33,571 nucleotides of DNA, taken from the NCBI GenBank assembly GCA_028868875.1, contig JAGWTS010000014.1, positions 1-33,571 on the forward strand, in the 5' to 3' direction. This document shows, one piece after another, positions 25,264-33,571 of this stretch. The notes under the pieces are model-generated. The model worked only from the letters and a program-made list of their open reading frames with translations, was not told the DNA's origin and made no database searches. The position numbers were made by a program, and so were the translations under genes. This stretch comes from Burkholderiales bacterium. Its GTDB lineage: Bacteria > Pseudomonadota > Gammaproteobacteria > Burkholderiales > Burkholderiaceae_C. Each line of letters opens with the position of its first letter. Within the stretch, counting starts at the first letter, position 1.

Positions 25264-27732
25264 TCAGCGCAGCGACACCTCGACGCGCCGCGCTTCGGCG
25301 GCCTCACCGCTGCCGGTCGCCCCGGCAGCGGGCTTCTCGAGCGCGATCTTGTCTTTGGCGATGCCGGCCGCCTCGAGGGCGTCGCGGACCGCAAAGGCGC
25401 GCTGCTTGGCCAGTTCCTCGTTCTTTGCGGGGTCGCCGCTGGAGTCGGCGAAACCGGTCACGACGGCCGTCTTGCCTTCGCCCACGCCCTTGACGATGTC
25501 GGCCAGCGCGGCGGGCGCGCCATCGGCGATGTCGGCCTTGCCGCTCGCGAAGTAGAACTTCACGACGCCGTTGGCGACGCTGATGCTCGCGGCATCGGTC
25601 GCTGCGGCACCCGGTGCGACGGGCGCCGCCGCCGGAGCCGCCGCCTCGACCTTGGCCGGCGTGGTCGACATCGGCAGCAGCGGCACGATGAGCAGGGCGA
25701 CGATGTTGATGATCTTGATCAGCGGGTTGACGGCCGGGCCGGCGGTGTCCTTGTAGGGGTCGCCCACGGTGTCGCCGGTGACGGCGGCCTTGTGCGCTTC
25801 GCTACCCTTCTTGTGGAGCACGCCGGACGAGTCGGTGAATCCTTCCTCGATCAGCTTCTTGGCGTTGTCCCAGGCGCCGCCGCCGGTGCACATCGAGATG
25901 CCGACGAACAGGCCGGTGACGATCGTGCCCATCAGCAGGCCGCCGAGCGCGGCCGGGCCGAGCAGCAGGCCGACGACGATCGGCGCCACCACGGGCAGCA
26001 GCGAGGGGACGATCATTTCCTTGATCGCGGCCGTGGTGAGCATGTCGACCGCGGCGCTGTAGTCGGGCTTGCGCTTGCCGGCCATGATGGCGCCGTCGGC
26101 GAACTGCTTGCGCACTTCGACGACGACCGCGCCTGCGGCCCGGCCCACGGCCTCCATCGCCATCGCGCCGAAGAGGTAGGGAATCAGGCCGCCGATGAAG
26201 AGGCCGACGATGACCTTGTGGTCCGACAGGTCGAAGCTCAGCGACATGCCGCGCGCTTCGAGGGCGTGGGTGTAGTCGGCGAAGAGCACGAGCGCGGCGA
26301 GGCCGGCCGAGCCGATCGCGTAGCCCTTGGTCACGGCCTTGGTGGTGTTGCCCACGGCGTCGAGCGGGTCGGTGATGTCGCGCACGCTCGCGGGCAGCTC
26401 GGCCATCTCGGCGATGCCGCCGGCGTTGTCGGTGATGGGGCCGTAGGCGTCCAGCGCGACGACGATGCCGGCCATGCTCAGCATCGAGGTCGCGGCGATC
26501 GCGATGCCGTAGAGGCCGGCGAGCGCGTAGGCCACCCAGATCGCGATGCAGATGAAGACCACCGGCAAGGCCGTGCTCTTCATGCTCACGCCCAGGCCGG
26601 CGATGATGTTGGTGCCGTGGCCGGTGGTCGAGGCCTGGGCGATGTGCTTGACCGGGCCGTAGTCGGTGCCGGTGAAGTATTCGGTGATCCAGACCATGGC
26701 CGCGGTCAGCACGAGGCCGACGAGGCAGGCACCCGAAAGCACCATGGCACCGACGTGGCGGCCGTCGGAGAGCACGAGCGCGTTCGGGATCATCAGCTTG
26801 GTGACGCCGACGAAGGCGATGGCCGAGAGCACGCCGGCGACGATCAGGCCCCGGTACAGCGCCGGCATCACGTTCTTCATGCCCGGGCTGGCCTTCACGA
26901 ACTGGCAGCCGATGATCGAAGCCACGATCGACACGCCGCCGAGTGCGAGCGGGTAGATGACGGCCGAGAGCGGCGCGCTCTTGACGAGCAGGGCGCCCAG
27001 GGCCATCGCCGCGATCAGGGTCACGGCATAGGTCTCGAACAGGTCGGCGGCCATGCCGGCGCAGTCGCCGACGTTGTCGCCGACGTTGTCGGCGATCACC
27101 GCCGGGTTGCGCGGGTCGTCTTCGGGGATGCCGGCTTCGACCTTGCCCACGAGGTCGGCGCCCACGTCGGCGCCCTTGGTGAAGATGCCGCCGCCCAGGC
27201 GCGCGAAGATGGAGATCAGCGACGAGCCGAAGGCCAGGCCGAGCATCGGCTTCAAGGTCTCGGGGTCGACCCGGGTGCCGCCGGTGAGGAACCAGAAGAA
27301 GCCGGTCACGCCCAGCAGGCCGAGGCCGACGACGAGCATGCCGGTGATGGCGCCACCCTTGAAGGCGACGTCCAGCGCCGGCCCGATGCCCTTGGTCGCG
27401 GCCTGCGCGGTGCGCACGTTGGCGCGCACCGAGACGTTCATGCCGATGAAGCCGCAGGCGCCCGAGAGCACGGCGCCGAGCACGAAGCCGCCCGCGGTCA
27501 TGCCGCCGAGGAAGAAGAAGATCAGGATCGCGAGCACGACGCCGACCATCGCGATCGTCTTGTACTGGCGTGCCAGATAGGCCGCCGCGCCCTGCTGCAC
27601 GGCGCCCGATATTTCCTGCATGCGTGCGCTGCCCGCATCCTGGGCCAGGATCCAGCTGCGCTGGACGAAGCCGTAGGCCACGGCCAGCAGGCCGCACACA
27701 AGCGCTGCGTACAGCGCCATGGTCGTCGACAT
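25264..27732 (-). CDS. hppA: K+-independent proton-pumping membrane pyrophosphatase fused to an OmpA-like domain
   Basis: Membrane pyrophosphatases couple PPi hydrolysis to H+ (or Na+) export. The first ~690 residues are a standard enzyme with about 16 spans; the active-site run includes [18 protein letters not shown] and [18 protein letters not shown]. In [11 protein letters not shown]465 and T468 occupy the positions where K+-dependent enzymes have Ala and Gly, so it should be K+-independent and H+-pumping. At 822 residues it is ~130 too long: an Ala/Pro linker (about 690-722) leads to an OmpA-like domain (723-822) with [20 protein letters not shown] and [17 protein letters not shown]763 and R778 match the peptidoglycan-binding pair. 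AAGGAG precedes the ATG. Divergent from ppa. Confidence 0.95.
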   Translation of the reverse strand: MSTTMALYAALVCGLLAVAYGFVQRSWILAQDAGSARMQEISGAVQQGAAAYLARQYKTIAMVGVVLAILIFFFLGGMTAGGFVLGAVLSGACGFIGMNVSVRANVRTAQAATKGIGPALDVAFKGGAITGMLVVGLGLLGVTGFFWFLTGGTRVDPETLKPMLGLAFGSSLISIFARLGGGIFTKGADVGADLVGKVEAGIPEDDPRNPAVIADNVGDNVGDCAGMAADLFETYAVTLIAAMALGALLVKSAPLSAVIYPLALGGVSIVASIIGCQFVKASPGMKNVMPALYRGLIVAGVLSAIAFVGVTKLMIPNALVLSDGRHVGAMVLSGACLVGLVLTAAMVWITEYFTGTDYGPVKHIAQASTTGHGTNIIAGLGVSMKSTALPVVFICIAIWVAYALAGLYGIAIAATSMLSMAGIVVALDAYGPITDNAGGIAEMAELPASVRDITDPLDAVGNTTKAVTKGYAIGSAGLAALVLFADYTHALEARGMSLSFDLSDHKVIVGLFIGGLIPYLFGAMAMEAVGRAAGAVVVEVRKQFADGAIMAGKRKPDYSAAVDMLTTAAIKEMIVPSLLPVVAPIVVGLLLGPAALGGLLMGTIVTGLFVGISMCTGGGAWDNAKKLIEEGFTDSSGVLHKKGSEAHKAAVTGDTVGDPYKDTAGPAVNPLIKIINIVALLIVPLLPMSTTPAKVEAAAPAAAPVAPGAAATDAASISVANGVVKFYFASGKADIADGAPAALADIVKGVGEGKTAVVTGFADSSGDPAKNEELAKQRAFAVRDALEAAGIAKDKIALEKPAAGATGSGEAAEARRVEVSLR

Positions 27733-27734
27733 GG

Positions 27735-27746
27735 AAGGAGCTCCTT
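27735..27746 (-). promoter_or_regulatory. Palindrome containing the hppA ribosome binding site
   Basis: AAGGAGCTCCTT is a perfect 12-base palindrome whose first half, read on the minus strand, is the hppA Shine-Dalgarno sequence, 8 bases before the ATG. It is too tight to fold on itself well but could dimerise or bind a regulator; this is speculative. Confidence 0.4.
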
Positions 27747-27958
27747 GCTCGGTTCTGTTTTGGGTGTTTTCGCCGGCCCGCGCAGGGGCGAACCCGCTTG
27801 GAAGGGAAGGCGCGGCGATGCTAAGTGAAGCCTAACACGGCCCGCCTGTGGGTTTTCCCTGCGCCGCATACCGATCGCGGCGGGCCTTGACCGGCGTCAG
27901 GGCGGGGCAAGGGCGCTTCGTAGAATGCCTCGCAGTCCACCTGTTCCCGAAAGACTGC

Positions 27959-28495
27959 ATGAGCCTGCACAACGTGACCCCCGGCGCCAAGGCGCCCGCC
28001 GAGTTCAACGTCATCATCGAGATCCCGATGAATGCCGACCCGATCAAGTACGAGGTCGACCACGACAGCGGCGCCTTGTTCGTCGACCGCTTCATGAGCA
28101 CGGCCATGCACTACCCGTGCAACTACGGCTACATCCCGAACACGCTCTCCGACGACGGTGATCCGGTGGACGTGCTCGTCATCACCCCGGTGCCGCTGAT
28201 CCCCGGCGTCGTCGTCACCTGCCGCGCTCTGGGCCTGCTGAAGATGGAAGACGAGGCCGGCGGCGACAACAAGCTGCTGGCGGTGCCGATCGACAAGATC
28301 CTGTCGATCTACACCCAGTGGCAGAAGCCCGAGGACCTGAACCCGGCGCGCCTGAACACCATCAAGCATTTCTTCGAGCACTACAAGGACCTCGAGGAAG
28401 GCAAGTGGGTGAAGGTCCTGGGTTGGGAAGGGCGCGATGCGGCGCACCGCGAGATCCTCGGCGGCATCGAGAACTTCCGCAAGCACCGCTCCTAG
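27959..28495 (+). CDS. ppa: Soluble inorganic pyrophosphatase
   Basis: Family I pyrophosphatase hydrolyses PPi to two phosphates in the cytoplasm, pulling biosynthetic reactions forward. The 178-residue protein has the signature [31 protein letters not shown] with the metal-binding aspartates, and [14 protein letters not shown]. The ATG at 27959 follows a weak site; TAGAAT at 27921-27926 may be the -10. It is divergent from hppA, so the two PPi-consuming enzymes share a 226-base control region. Its stop shares CTAG with the stop of the convergent gene. Confidence 0.96.
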   Translation: MSLHNVTPGAKAPAEFNVIIEIPMNADPIKYEVDHDSGALFVDRFMSTAMHYPCNYGYIPNTLSDDGDPVDVLVITPVPLIPGVVVTCRALGLLKMEDEAGGDNKLLAVPIDKILSIYTQWQKPEDLNPARLNTIKHFFEHYKDLEEGKWVKVLGWEGRDAAHREILGGIENFRKHRS

Positions 28496-29664
28496 GCCGA
28501 CTTGAACGGGTTGCGCTCGCGCAGCTCGTCGACGTATTGCTCGATGCCCACGCCCTCGCTGGCCAGGAACTCGGCCACGGCGCCGGCAAAGCGCTCGTCG
28601 CGCAGCCAGTGGGCCGAGAAGGTGCGCACCGGCAACAGCCCGCGTGCCATCTTGTGCTCGCCCTGGGCCCCGCCCTCGAAGCGGCGGTAGCCGCGCTCGA
28701 TGCACCAGGCCAGGGGCTGGTAGTAGCAGGCCTCGAAGTGCAGGCAGGGCAGGGGCTCGGTGCAGCCCCAGTAGCGGCCCCAGGCAGCGCCGCGATCGGG
28801 GTCGATCGCGATCAGCGAGGCCGCGATCGGCGCGCCCTCGCGCCAGGCCACGAACATCAGCCAGTGGCGTGCCATCGTCGCCGCCATGCGGGCGAAGAAG
28901 TCGCGCGTCAGGTAGGGCGTCGAGTGGTGCGCCTCGTAGGTGAGGGTGTAGCAGCGGTGGAAGAAGTCCCACAGCCGCGTGTCGATCGCCTCGCCTTCGT
29001 GGACCGTGAAGCTCACGCCCTGCTCGGCAACGCGGCGCCGTTCCTGCGCGATCTTCTTGCGCTTGTCGCGCTGCAGCCGCGCGAGCAGGGCGGCGAAGTC
29101 GGGCAACGGCTCGGCCTCGTCCTGCGTCCAGTGGAACTGCACGCCCTCGCGCAGCATCCAGCCCGCGCCTTCGAGGGCGGCGCGGTCGGCCTCGTCGATG
29201 AACAGCAGGTGTGCCGACGACAGCTTCGAATCGGCCGCCAGGCGCCGCACGACCTGGGCCAGCCGGGCGCGGTCGGCCGGCGTGCCGGCCAGCAGACGGG
29301 TGCCCGGCACCGGCGTGAACGGCACGGCGCCGAGAAGCTTCGGGTAGTAGCGCAGGCCGTGGCGGCGATAGGCATCGGCCCAGGACCAGTCGAAGACGTA
29401 TTCGCCGTAGGAGTGGCTCTTCAGATACAGCGCGCAGGCGCCGACGAGGCGCGCTCCGGCACGCATCTCGACGAGCTGCGGGGCCCAGCCGGTCTCGGGC
29501 ACCGCGCTCGCCGATTCGTGCAGCGCGGCGAGGTATTCGTGGCGCATGAAGGGCGTCGGCGAGGGTTGCTGCGCGAGCAGTTCGTTCCACTCGCCGGCGC
29601 CGATCGCACGCGGGTCGGCATGGACCCGGATGACATAATCCTTCGCGGTGAGTTCTTCAGACAT
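28492..29664 (-). CDS. DUF482 / FemAB-like GNAT-fold protein
   Basis: This 390-residue protein matches the DUF482 family, often annotated as peptidoglycan biosynthesis/recognition GNAT proteins: [19 protein letters not shown] near residue 30, [35 protein letters not shown], and the C-terminal [18 protein letters not shown] and [11 protein letters not shown]. The fold is a double GNAT like FemX, but the acceptor is not established. I use the ATG at 29664, though its ribosome site is weak. The gene is divergent from nadE by only 16 bases, and its stop overlaps that of ppa. Confidence 0.87.
   Translation of the reverse strand: MSEELTAKDYVIRVHADPRAIGAGEWNELLAQQPSPTPFMRHEYLAALHESASAVPETGWAPQLVEMRAGARLVGACALYLKSHSYGEYVFDWSWADAYRRHGLRYYPKLLGAVPFTPVPGTRLLAGTPADRARLAQVVRRLAADSKLSSAHLLFIDEADRAALEGAGWMLREGVQFHWTQDEAEPLPDFAALLARLQRDKRKKIAQERRRVAEQGVSFTVHEGEAIDTRLWDFFHRCYTLTYEAHHSTPYLTRDFFARMAATMARHWLMFVAWREGAPIAASLIAIDPDRGAAWGRYWGCTEPLPCLHFEACYYQPLAWCIERGYRRFEGGAQGEHKMARGLLPVRTFSAHWLRDERFAGAVAEFLASEGVGIEQYVDELRERNPFKSA
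29634..29639 (+). promoter_or_regulatory. Candidate -10 box for nadE
   Basis: CATAAT matches the -10 consensus at five of six positions and lies inside the N-terminal coding part of the divergent DUF482 gene, 42 bases before the nadE GTG. No good -35 is visible. Confidence 0.4.
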
Positions 29665-29680
29665 TCCGAAGGCGACCGTC

Positions 29681-31339
29681 GTGAAAGTCGCGCTGGCGCA
29701 AATCAATGCCACCGTCGGCGACATCGCCGGCAATTCGCGCCGCGTGGCCGACGCCGCTCGTGCCGCCCACGCCGAGGGGGCGACCGTGGTGCTGGCGCCC
29801 GAACTCGCGCTCACCGGCTACCCGCCCGAGGACCTGCTGCTGCGTCCGGCCTTCATGCAGGCCTGCGCCGACGCGCTGGCGGCGCTGGCGGCGGAGTTGG
29901 CGGATTGCGAGGGTTTGCATCTGATCGTCGGGCACCCGCACCAGTTTGGCGAGCGGGGCGATGTTAGGACCAAGTCGATGGCGGTGCAGCGGCGCTTCAA
30001 TGCGGCCTCGCTGCTCGCCGGCGGCAAGGTGCAGGCCACATACTGCAAGCGCGAGTTGCCGAACTACCAGGTCTTCGACGAGCGCCGCTATTTCGCCTCC
30101 GGGCGCGACGAGGGGCTGCCGCCGCTGGTGTTCGAGGCCGGCGGCCTGCGCCTGGGCGTGCTGATCTGCGAAGACGCGTGGTTCGACGAACCGGCCGAGC
30201 TCGCACGCCAGGCCGGGGCCCAGGTGCTGTGCGTCGTCAACGCTTCGCCGTTCCACGTCGAGAAGGCGGAGGAACGCGAAGAGCGCATGGCCCAGCGCGC
30301 GCGCGAATCCGGCCTGCCGCTGCTGTACTCGCACCTCGTCGGCGGCCAGGACGAAGTCGTGTTCGACGGCGCCTCGTTCGCGCTCGATGCCACCGGCCAG
30401 ATCCGGGCGCGGGCGCCGAGTTTCGAGGAAGCGCTGCTCGTCGTCGACCTCGACGCGCACGCCAGCCCGCATGGCCCGCTCGCGCCGCTTCCGGGCCCCG
30501 AGGCCCAGGCCTGGGGCGCGCTCGTCACGGGCGTGCGCGACTACCTCGGCAAGAACGGATTCCCGGGCGCGATCATCGGGCTCTCGGGCGGCATCGATTC
30601 GGCCCTGGTGCTGGCGGTCGCGGTCGACGCGCTCGGCGCCGACCGGGTGCGCGCGGTGATGATGCCCTCACCCTACACCGCCGACATCTCCTGGATCGAC
30701 GCGCGCGACATGGCCGCGCGCCTGGGCGTGCGCTACGACGAGATCGCGATCGCGCCGATCTTCGATGCCTTCCGCGCCGGCCTGGCGCCGCAGTTCGCCG
30801 GACTGGCCGAAGACACGACCGAAGAGAACCTGCAGGCGCGCATCCGCGGCACGCTGCTGATGGCGCTGTCGAACAAGACCGGCGCGATCGTGCTCACCAC
30901 CGGCAACAAGAGCGAGATGGCCACCGGCTACTGCACCTTGTACGGCGACATGGCGGGCGGCTTCGCCGTCATCAAGGACGTGGCCAAGACCCTGGTCTAC
31001 CGCCTGGCGCGCTGGCGCAATGCCCAGGGGCCCGAGATCATCCCCGAGCGCATCATCACGCGCGCACCCTCGGCCGAGTTGCGTCCCGACCAGACCGACC
31101 AGGACAGCCTGCCGCCCTACGAGATGCTCGACGCCATCCTCGCGCGCTACATGGAGGACGACCAGAGCATCGAGGAGATCGTCGCCGCCGGCCATGCGCG
31201 CGCCGACGTCGAGCGCGTGACCCGGCTCATCAAGCTCAACGAGTACAAGCGGCGCCAGGCGCCGGTGGGAATCCGCATCACGCACCGCGCTTTCGGCCGC
31301 GACTGGCGATACCCCATCACGTCGAAGTTCCGTGCTTAA
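29681..31339 (+). CDS. nadE: NAD+ synthase, glutamine-dependent
   Basis: NadE makes NAD+ from deamido-NAD+, ATP and glutamine, the last step of NAD synthesis. The N-terminal nitrilase-type glutaminase domain has its triad as E41 (LAPELALTGYPPEDLLL), K123 (CKRELPNYQVF) and C163 (LICEDAWF). The C-terminal synthase domain has the ATP-binding SGGIDS from S302 and TTGNKSEMATGYCTLYGD. At 552 residues it is the usual two-domain form. I choose GTG 29681, with GAAGG eight bases upstream; a GTG at 29648 would add 11 residues. glnB follows 36 bases downstream. Confidence 0.96.
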   Translation: MKVALAQINATVGDIAGNSRRVADAARAAHAEGATVVLAPELALTGYPPEDLLLRPAFMQACADALAALAAELADCEGLHLIVGHPHQFGERGDVRTKSMAVQRRFNAASLLAGGKVQATYCKRELPNYQVFDERRYFASGRDEGLPPLVFEAGGLRLGVLICEDAWFDEPAELARQAGAQVLCVVNASPFHVEKAEEREERMAQRARESGLPLLYSHLVGGQDEVVFDGASFALDATGQIRARAPSFEEALLVVDLDAHASPHGPLAPLPGPEAQAWGALVTGVRDYLGKNGFPGAIIGLSGGIDSALVLAVAVDALGADRVRAVMMPSPYTADISWIDARDMAARLGVRYDEIAIAPIFDAFRAGLAPQFAGLAEDTTEENLQARIRGTLLMALSNKTGAIVLTTGNKSEMATGYCTLYGDMAGGFAVIKDVAKTLVYRLARWRNAQGPEIIPERIITRAPSAELRPDQTDQDSLPPYEMLDAILARYMEDDQSIEEIVAAGHARADVERVTRLIKLNEYKRRQAPVGIRITHRAFGRDWRYPITSKFRA

Positions 31340-32298
<959 letters not shown>

Positions 32299-32318
32299 GG
32301 TGCGAGCCATTCCAGGGT

Positions 32319-32834
32319 TCAGCCCGGCCGGCGCCAGACCACGAGCCGGGTGCCGCAGAGCGCGTCGTGCCAGTACTGGCGTTGCGGGTGCAGCCGCGCC
32401 AGCACGGCATACACGAGCACGCCGACGACGACGGCGCCGAAGGTGCGCCACACCCCGTGCAGGCCGAATGCCGCGACCGTGCCCAGCGCCGGGAGGAACC
32501 AGATCCAGCAAAGCAGGTAGCGCGCAAGGGCGCGCAGCGGCGGCACCGGGGCGCCCTGCAGCGTGACGAGACGGATGCGCCAGGTCTTCATCGCCAGGGT
32601 CTGGCCGCTGCGGGTCCAGAACCAGATGAAATACACGCCGATGACGGCGAACAGCAGCGCCTGAAGGCCGCGCTGGCCGACCTGGGAGTCGCGCTGGCCG
32701 ATCGCGACGCCGTAGATCAGGCCGGCGACCATCACGACGCCGAACAGCAGCAGGCCTTCGTAGACGAAGCAGGCGAGGCGGCGCCCGAGCCCCGGCGTAT
32801 CGAGGGCGCCCGCGCCTGCTGCCGGCCCGCTCAT
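32319..32834 (-). CDS. RDD-family membrane protein
   Basis: This 171-residue inner-membrane protein has the RDD layout: [20 protein letters not shown] opening the first span, a second span ([18 protein letters not shown]), [15 protein letters not shown] after it, and two further hydrophobic segments before [14 protein letters not shown], the conserved C-terminal signature. RDD proteins are of mixed or unknown function; some are proposed ion or solute transporters. Its ATG overlaps the DUF3106 stop (ATGA), implying coupled expression. Confidence 0.9.
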   Translation of the reverse strand: MSGPAAGAGALDTPGLGRRLACFVYEGLLLFGVVMVAGLIYGVAIGQRDSQVGQRGLQALLFAVIGVYFIWFWTRSGQTLAMKTWRIRLVTLQGAPVPPLRALARYLLCWIWFLPALGTVAAFGLHGVWRTFGAVVVGVLVYAVLARLHPQRQYWHDALCGTRLVVWRRPG

Positions 32835-33568
32835 CGTGGCGCGTCTTCGGGCTGCTGGGGCGGCATCGCGATCATCGCCGCACCTTGCGGGCCGAGCAGC
32901 GGCAGCAGCGTTCGGGGATCGACGAAGCCGCGGGTTGCGGCGATCTTGGGCAGCCCGGACTGGGGTTGGGTGACGGACGGCGGGCGGGCCGTCATCAAAC
33001 TGGTCGTGGCGCCCGGATTGGCCTGCACCAGGGTCGGGGCCACGGGCTTGACCGGCGGATGCCGCCTCGGGCTGACCCGGTTGTGCTTGGCGCCAGCGGC
33101 GTGCCCCTCGGCGCCATGGGGTGCGCCCGCCCTGGCGGCAGGGCGGCGTGCCCGGCGCGCCAGTTCGCGCCGTTCGGCGTCGGGCAGGGCCTTGTAGGCC
33201 TGCCAGCGTTCCTCGCGATCCTCGGCGCTGAACTCGCGCGACTCGAGGAACTGCAATCGGGCCTGGGTGCGCTCGGCCGCCGACATCCCGGCCCAGGTGG
33301 CCATGCGGCGCTGGATGCGCTCGCGCTCGGGTGCCGGAAGGCTGGGGAATCGGCGCGCCATCTCGATCCACTTCTGCTTGCGCCAGGACGGCAGGGTGGC
33401 CCATTCGGGCTGCAGCGGTCCGAGCACGGCTTGCTGCTGCGCCGAGAGCGTCGTCCAGGCCGGGCCTTGTTCCGGTCGCGCCGCGGTCGCGGCGAAGGCC
33501 GGCAAGCCCCCCGCCGCCAGCATGAGCACGAGGACGACGATCGAGGCGAGGGCCGGGGGTCTCGTCAC
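32831..33568 (-). CDS. DUF3106 exported protein (start may lie beyond window)
   Basis: The 245-residue product begins with a signal-peptide-like segment ([19 protein letters not shown]) and continues with the DUF3106 repeat-like helical region: [37 protein letters not shown] and [20 protein letters not shown] Pro/Ala-rich tail (from about residue 140) follows. It should be periplasmic; function is unknown. The GTG at 33568 is the last possible start in the window and only three bases from its edge, so a start further upstream cannot be excluded. It is coupled to the RDD gene by a four-base overlap. Confidence 0.82.
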   Translation of the reverse strand: MTRPPALASIVVLVLMLAAGGLPAFAATAARPEQGPAWTTLSAQQQAVLGPLQPEWATLPSWRKQKWIEMARRFPSLPAPERERIQRRMATWAGMSAAERTQARLQFLESREFSAEDREERWQAYKALPDAERRELARRARRPAARAGAPHGAEGHAAGAKHNRVSPRRHPPVKPVAPTLVQANPGATTSLMTARPPSVTQPQSGLPKIAATRGFVDPRTLLPLLGPQGAAMIAMPPQQPEDAPR

Positions 33569-33571
33569 GGC

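Noticed and set aside
25120-27828. 902-codon plus-strand open frame opposite hppA, rich in His, Asp and Gly
   Set aside because: It mirrors the membrane protein on the other strand; composition is that of an antisense artefact with no recognisable motif.

Overview
The window is GC-rich chromosomal DNA (roughly two-thirds G+C by eye) with very tight gene packing, many GTG and TTG starts, and frequent ATGA/GTGA stop-start overlaps. Gene content and order (tex; thrS-infC-rpmI-rplT-pheS-pheT-ihfA-merR-tRNA-Pro; nadE-glnB; a DUF3106/RDD pair) point to a betaproteobacterium of the order Burkholderiales, perhaps near Rubrivivax, Leptothrix or Ideonella. The order is an inference from gene family resemblance; the genus is a guess. 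I see no insertion sequence, phage, integrase or CRISPR array.

Region 1 (1-8868, all plus strand) is a catabolic-looking acyl-CoA cluster: thiolase (5' end cut by the window), a haloalkane dehalogenase-like hydrolase, a PaaI-type thioesterase, a 600-residue acyl-CoA dehydrogenase, a small membrane protein, an SDR, a second thioesterase, a CurA-like reductase, an ElaA-like acetyltransferase, a glutathione S-transferase with an extra C-terminal segment, and a second SDR. Together they could shorten or detoxify an unusual acyl chain; the substrate is not evident. At its 3' end, on the opposite strand, lies the decayed C-terminal half of an AraC-family regulator, next to a secreted DUF1223 protein.

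Region 2 (9983-21336) is housekeeping: the RNA-binding factor Tex, a patatin-like phospholipase, then the translation cluster. The cluster carries several layers of control that can be read from the sequence. A threonine-rich leader peptide and intrinsic terminator precede thrS. An AT-rich promoter-like island lies inside thrS. infC appears to use an AUC start codon. Paired hairpins precede rpmI, and a terminator sits immediately before pheS. IHF-alpha, a MerR-type regulator and tRNA-Pro(GGG) follow.

Region 3 (21337-25263) holds small and poorly known genes: an 82-residue protein behind a near-consensus promoter, a 44-residue single-membrane-span protein with a perfect ribosome binding site, a YajR-like MFS transporter preceded by an 11-C tract, an EthD-family protein, DUF2164, and two hypothetical membrane proteins.

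Region 4 (25264-33571) holds a membrane proton-pumping pyrophosphatase with a fused OmpA-like peptidoglycan-binding domain, divergent from the soluble pyrophosphatase ppa. It also has a DUF482/FemAB-like acyltransferase, glutamine-dependent NAD synthetase nadE, the nitrogen regulator glnB (P-II), a LOG-family nucleotide phosphoribohydrolase, an RDD membrane protein and a DUF3106 exported protein.

The most notable candidates for undescribed biology are the thrS leader-peptide attenuator and the peptidoglycan-anchored pyrophosphatase.
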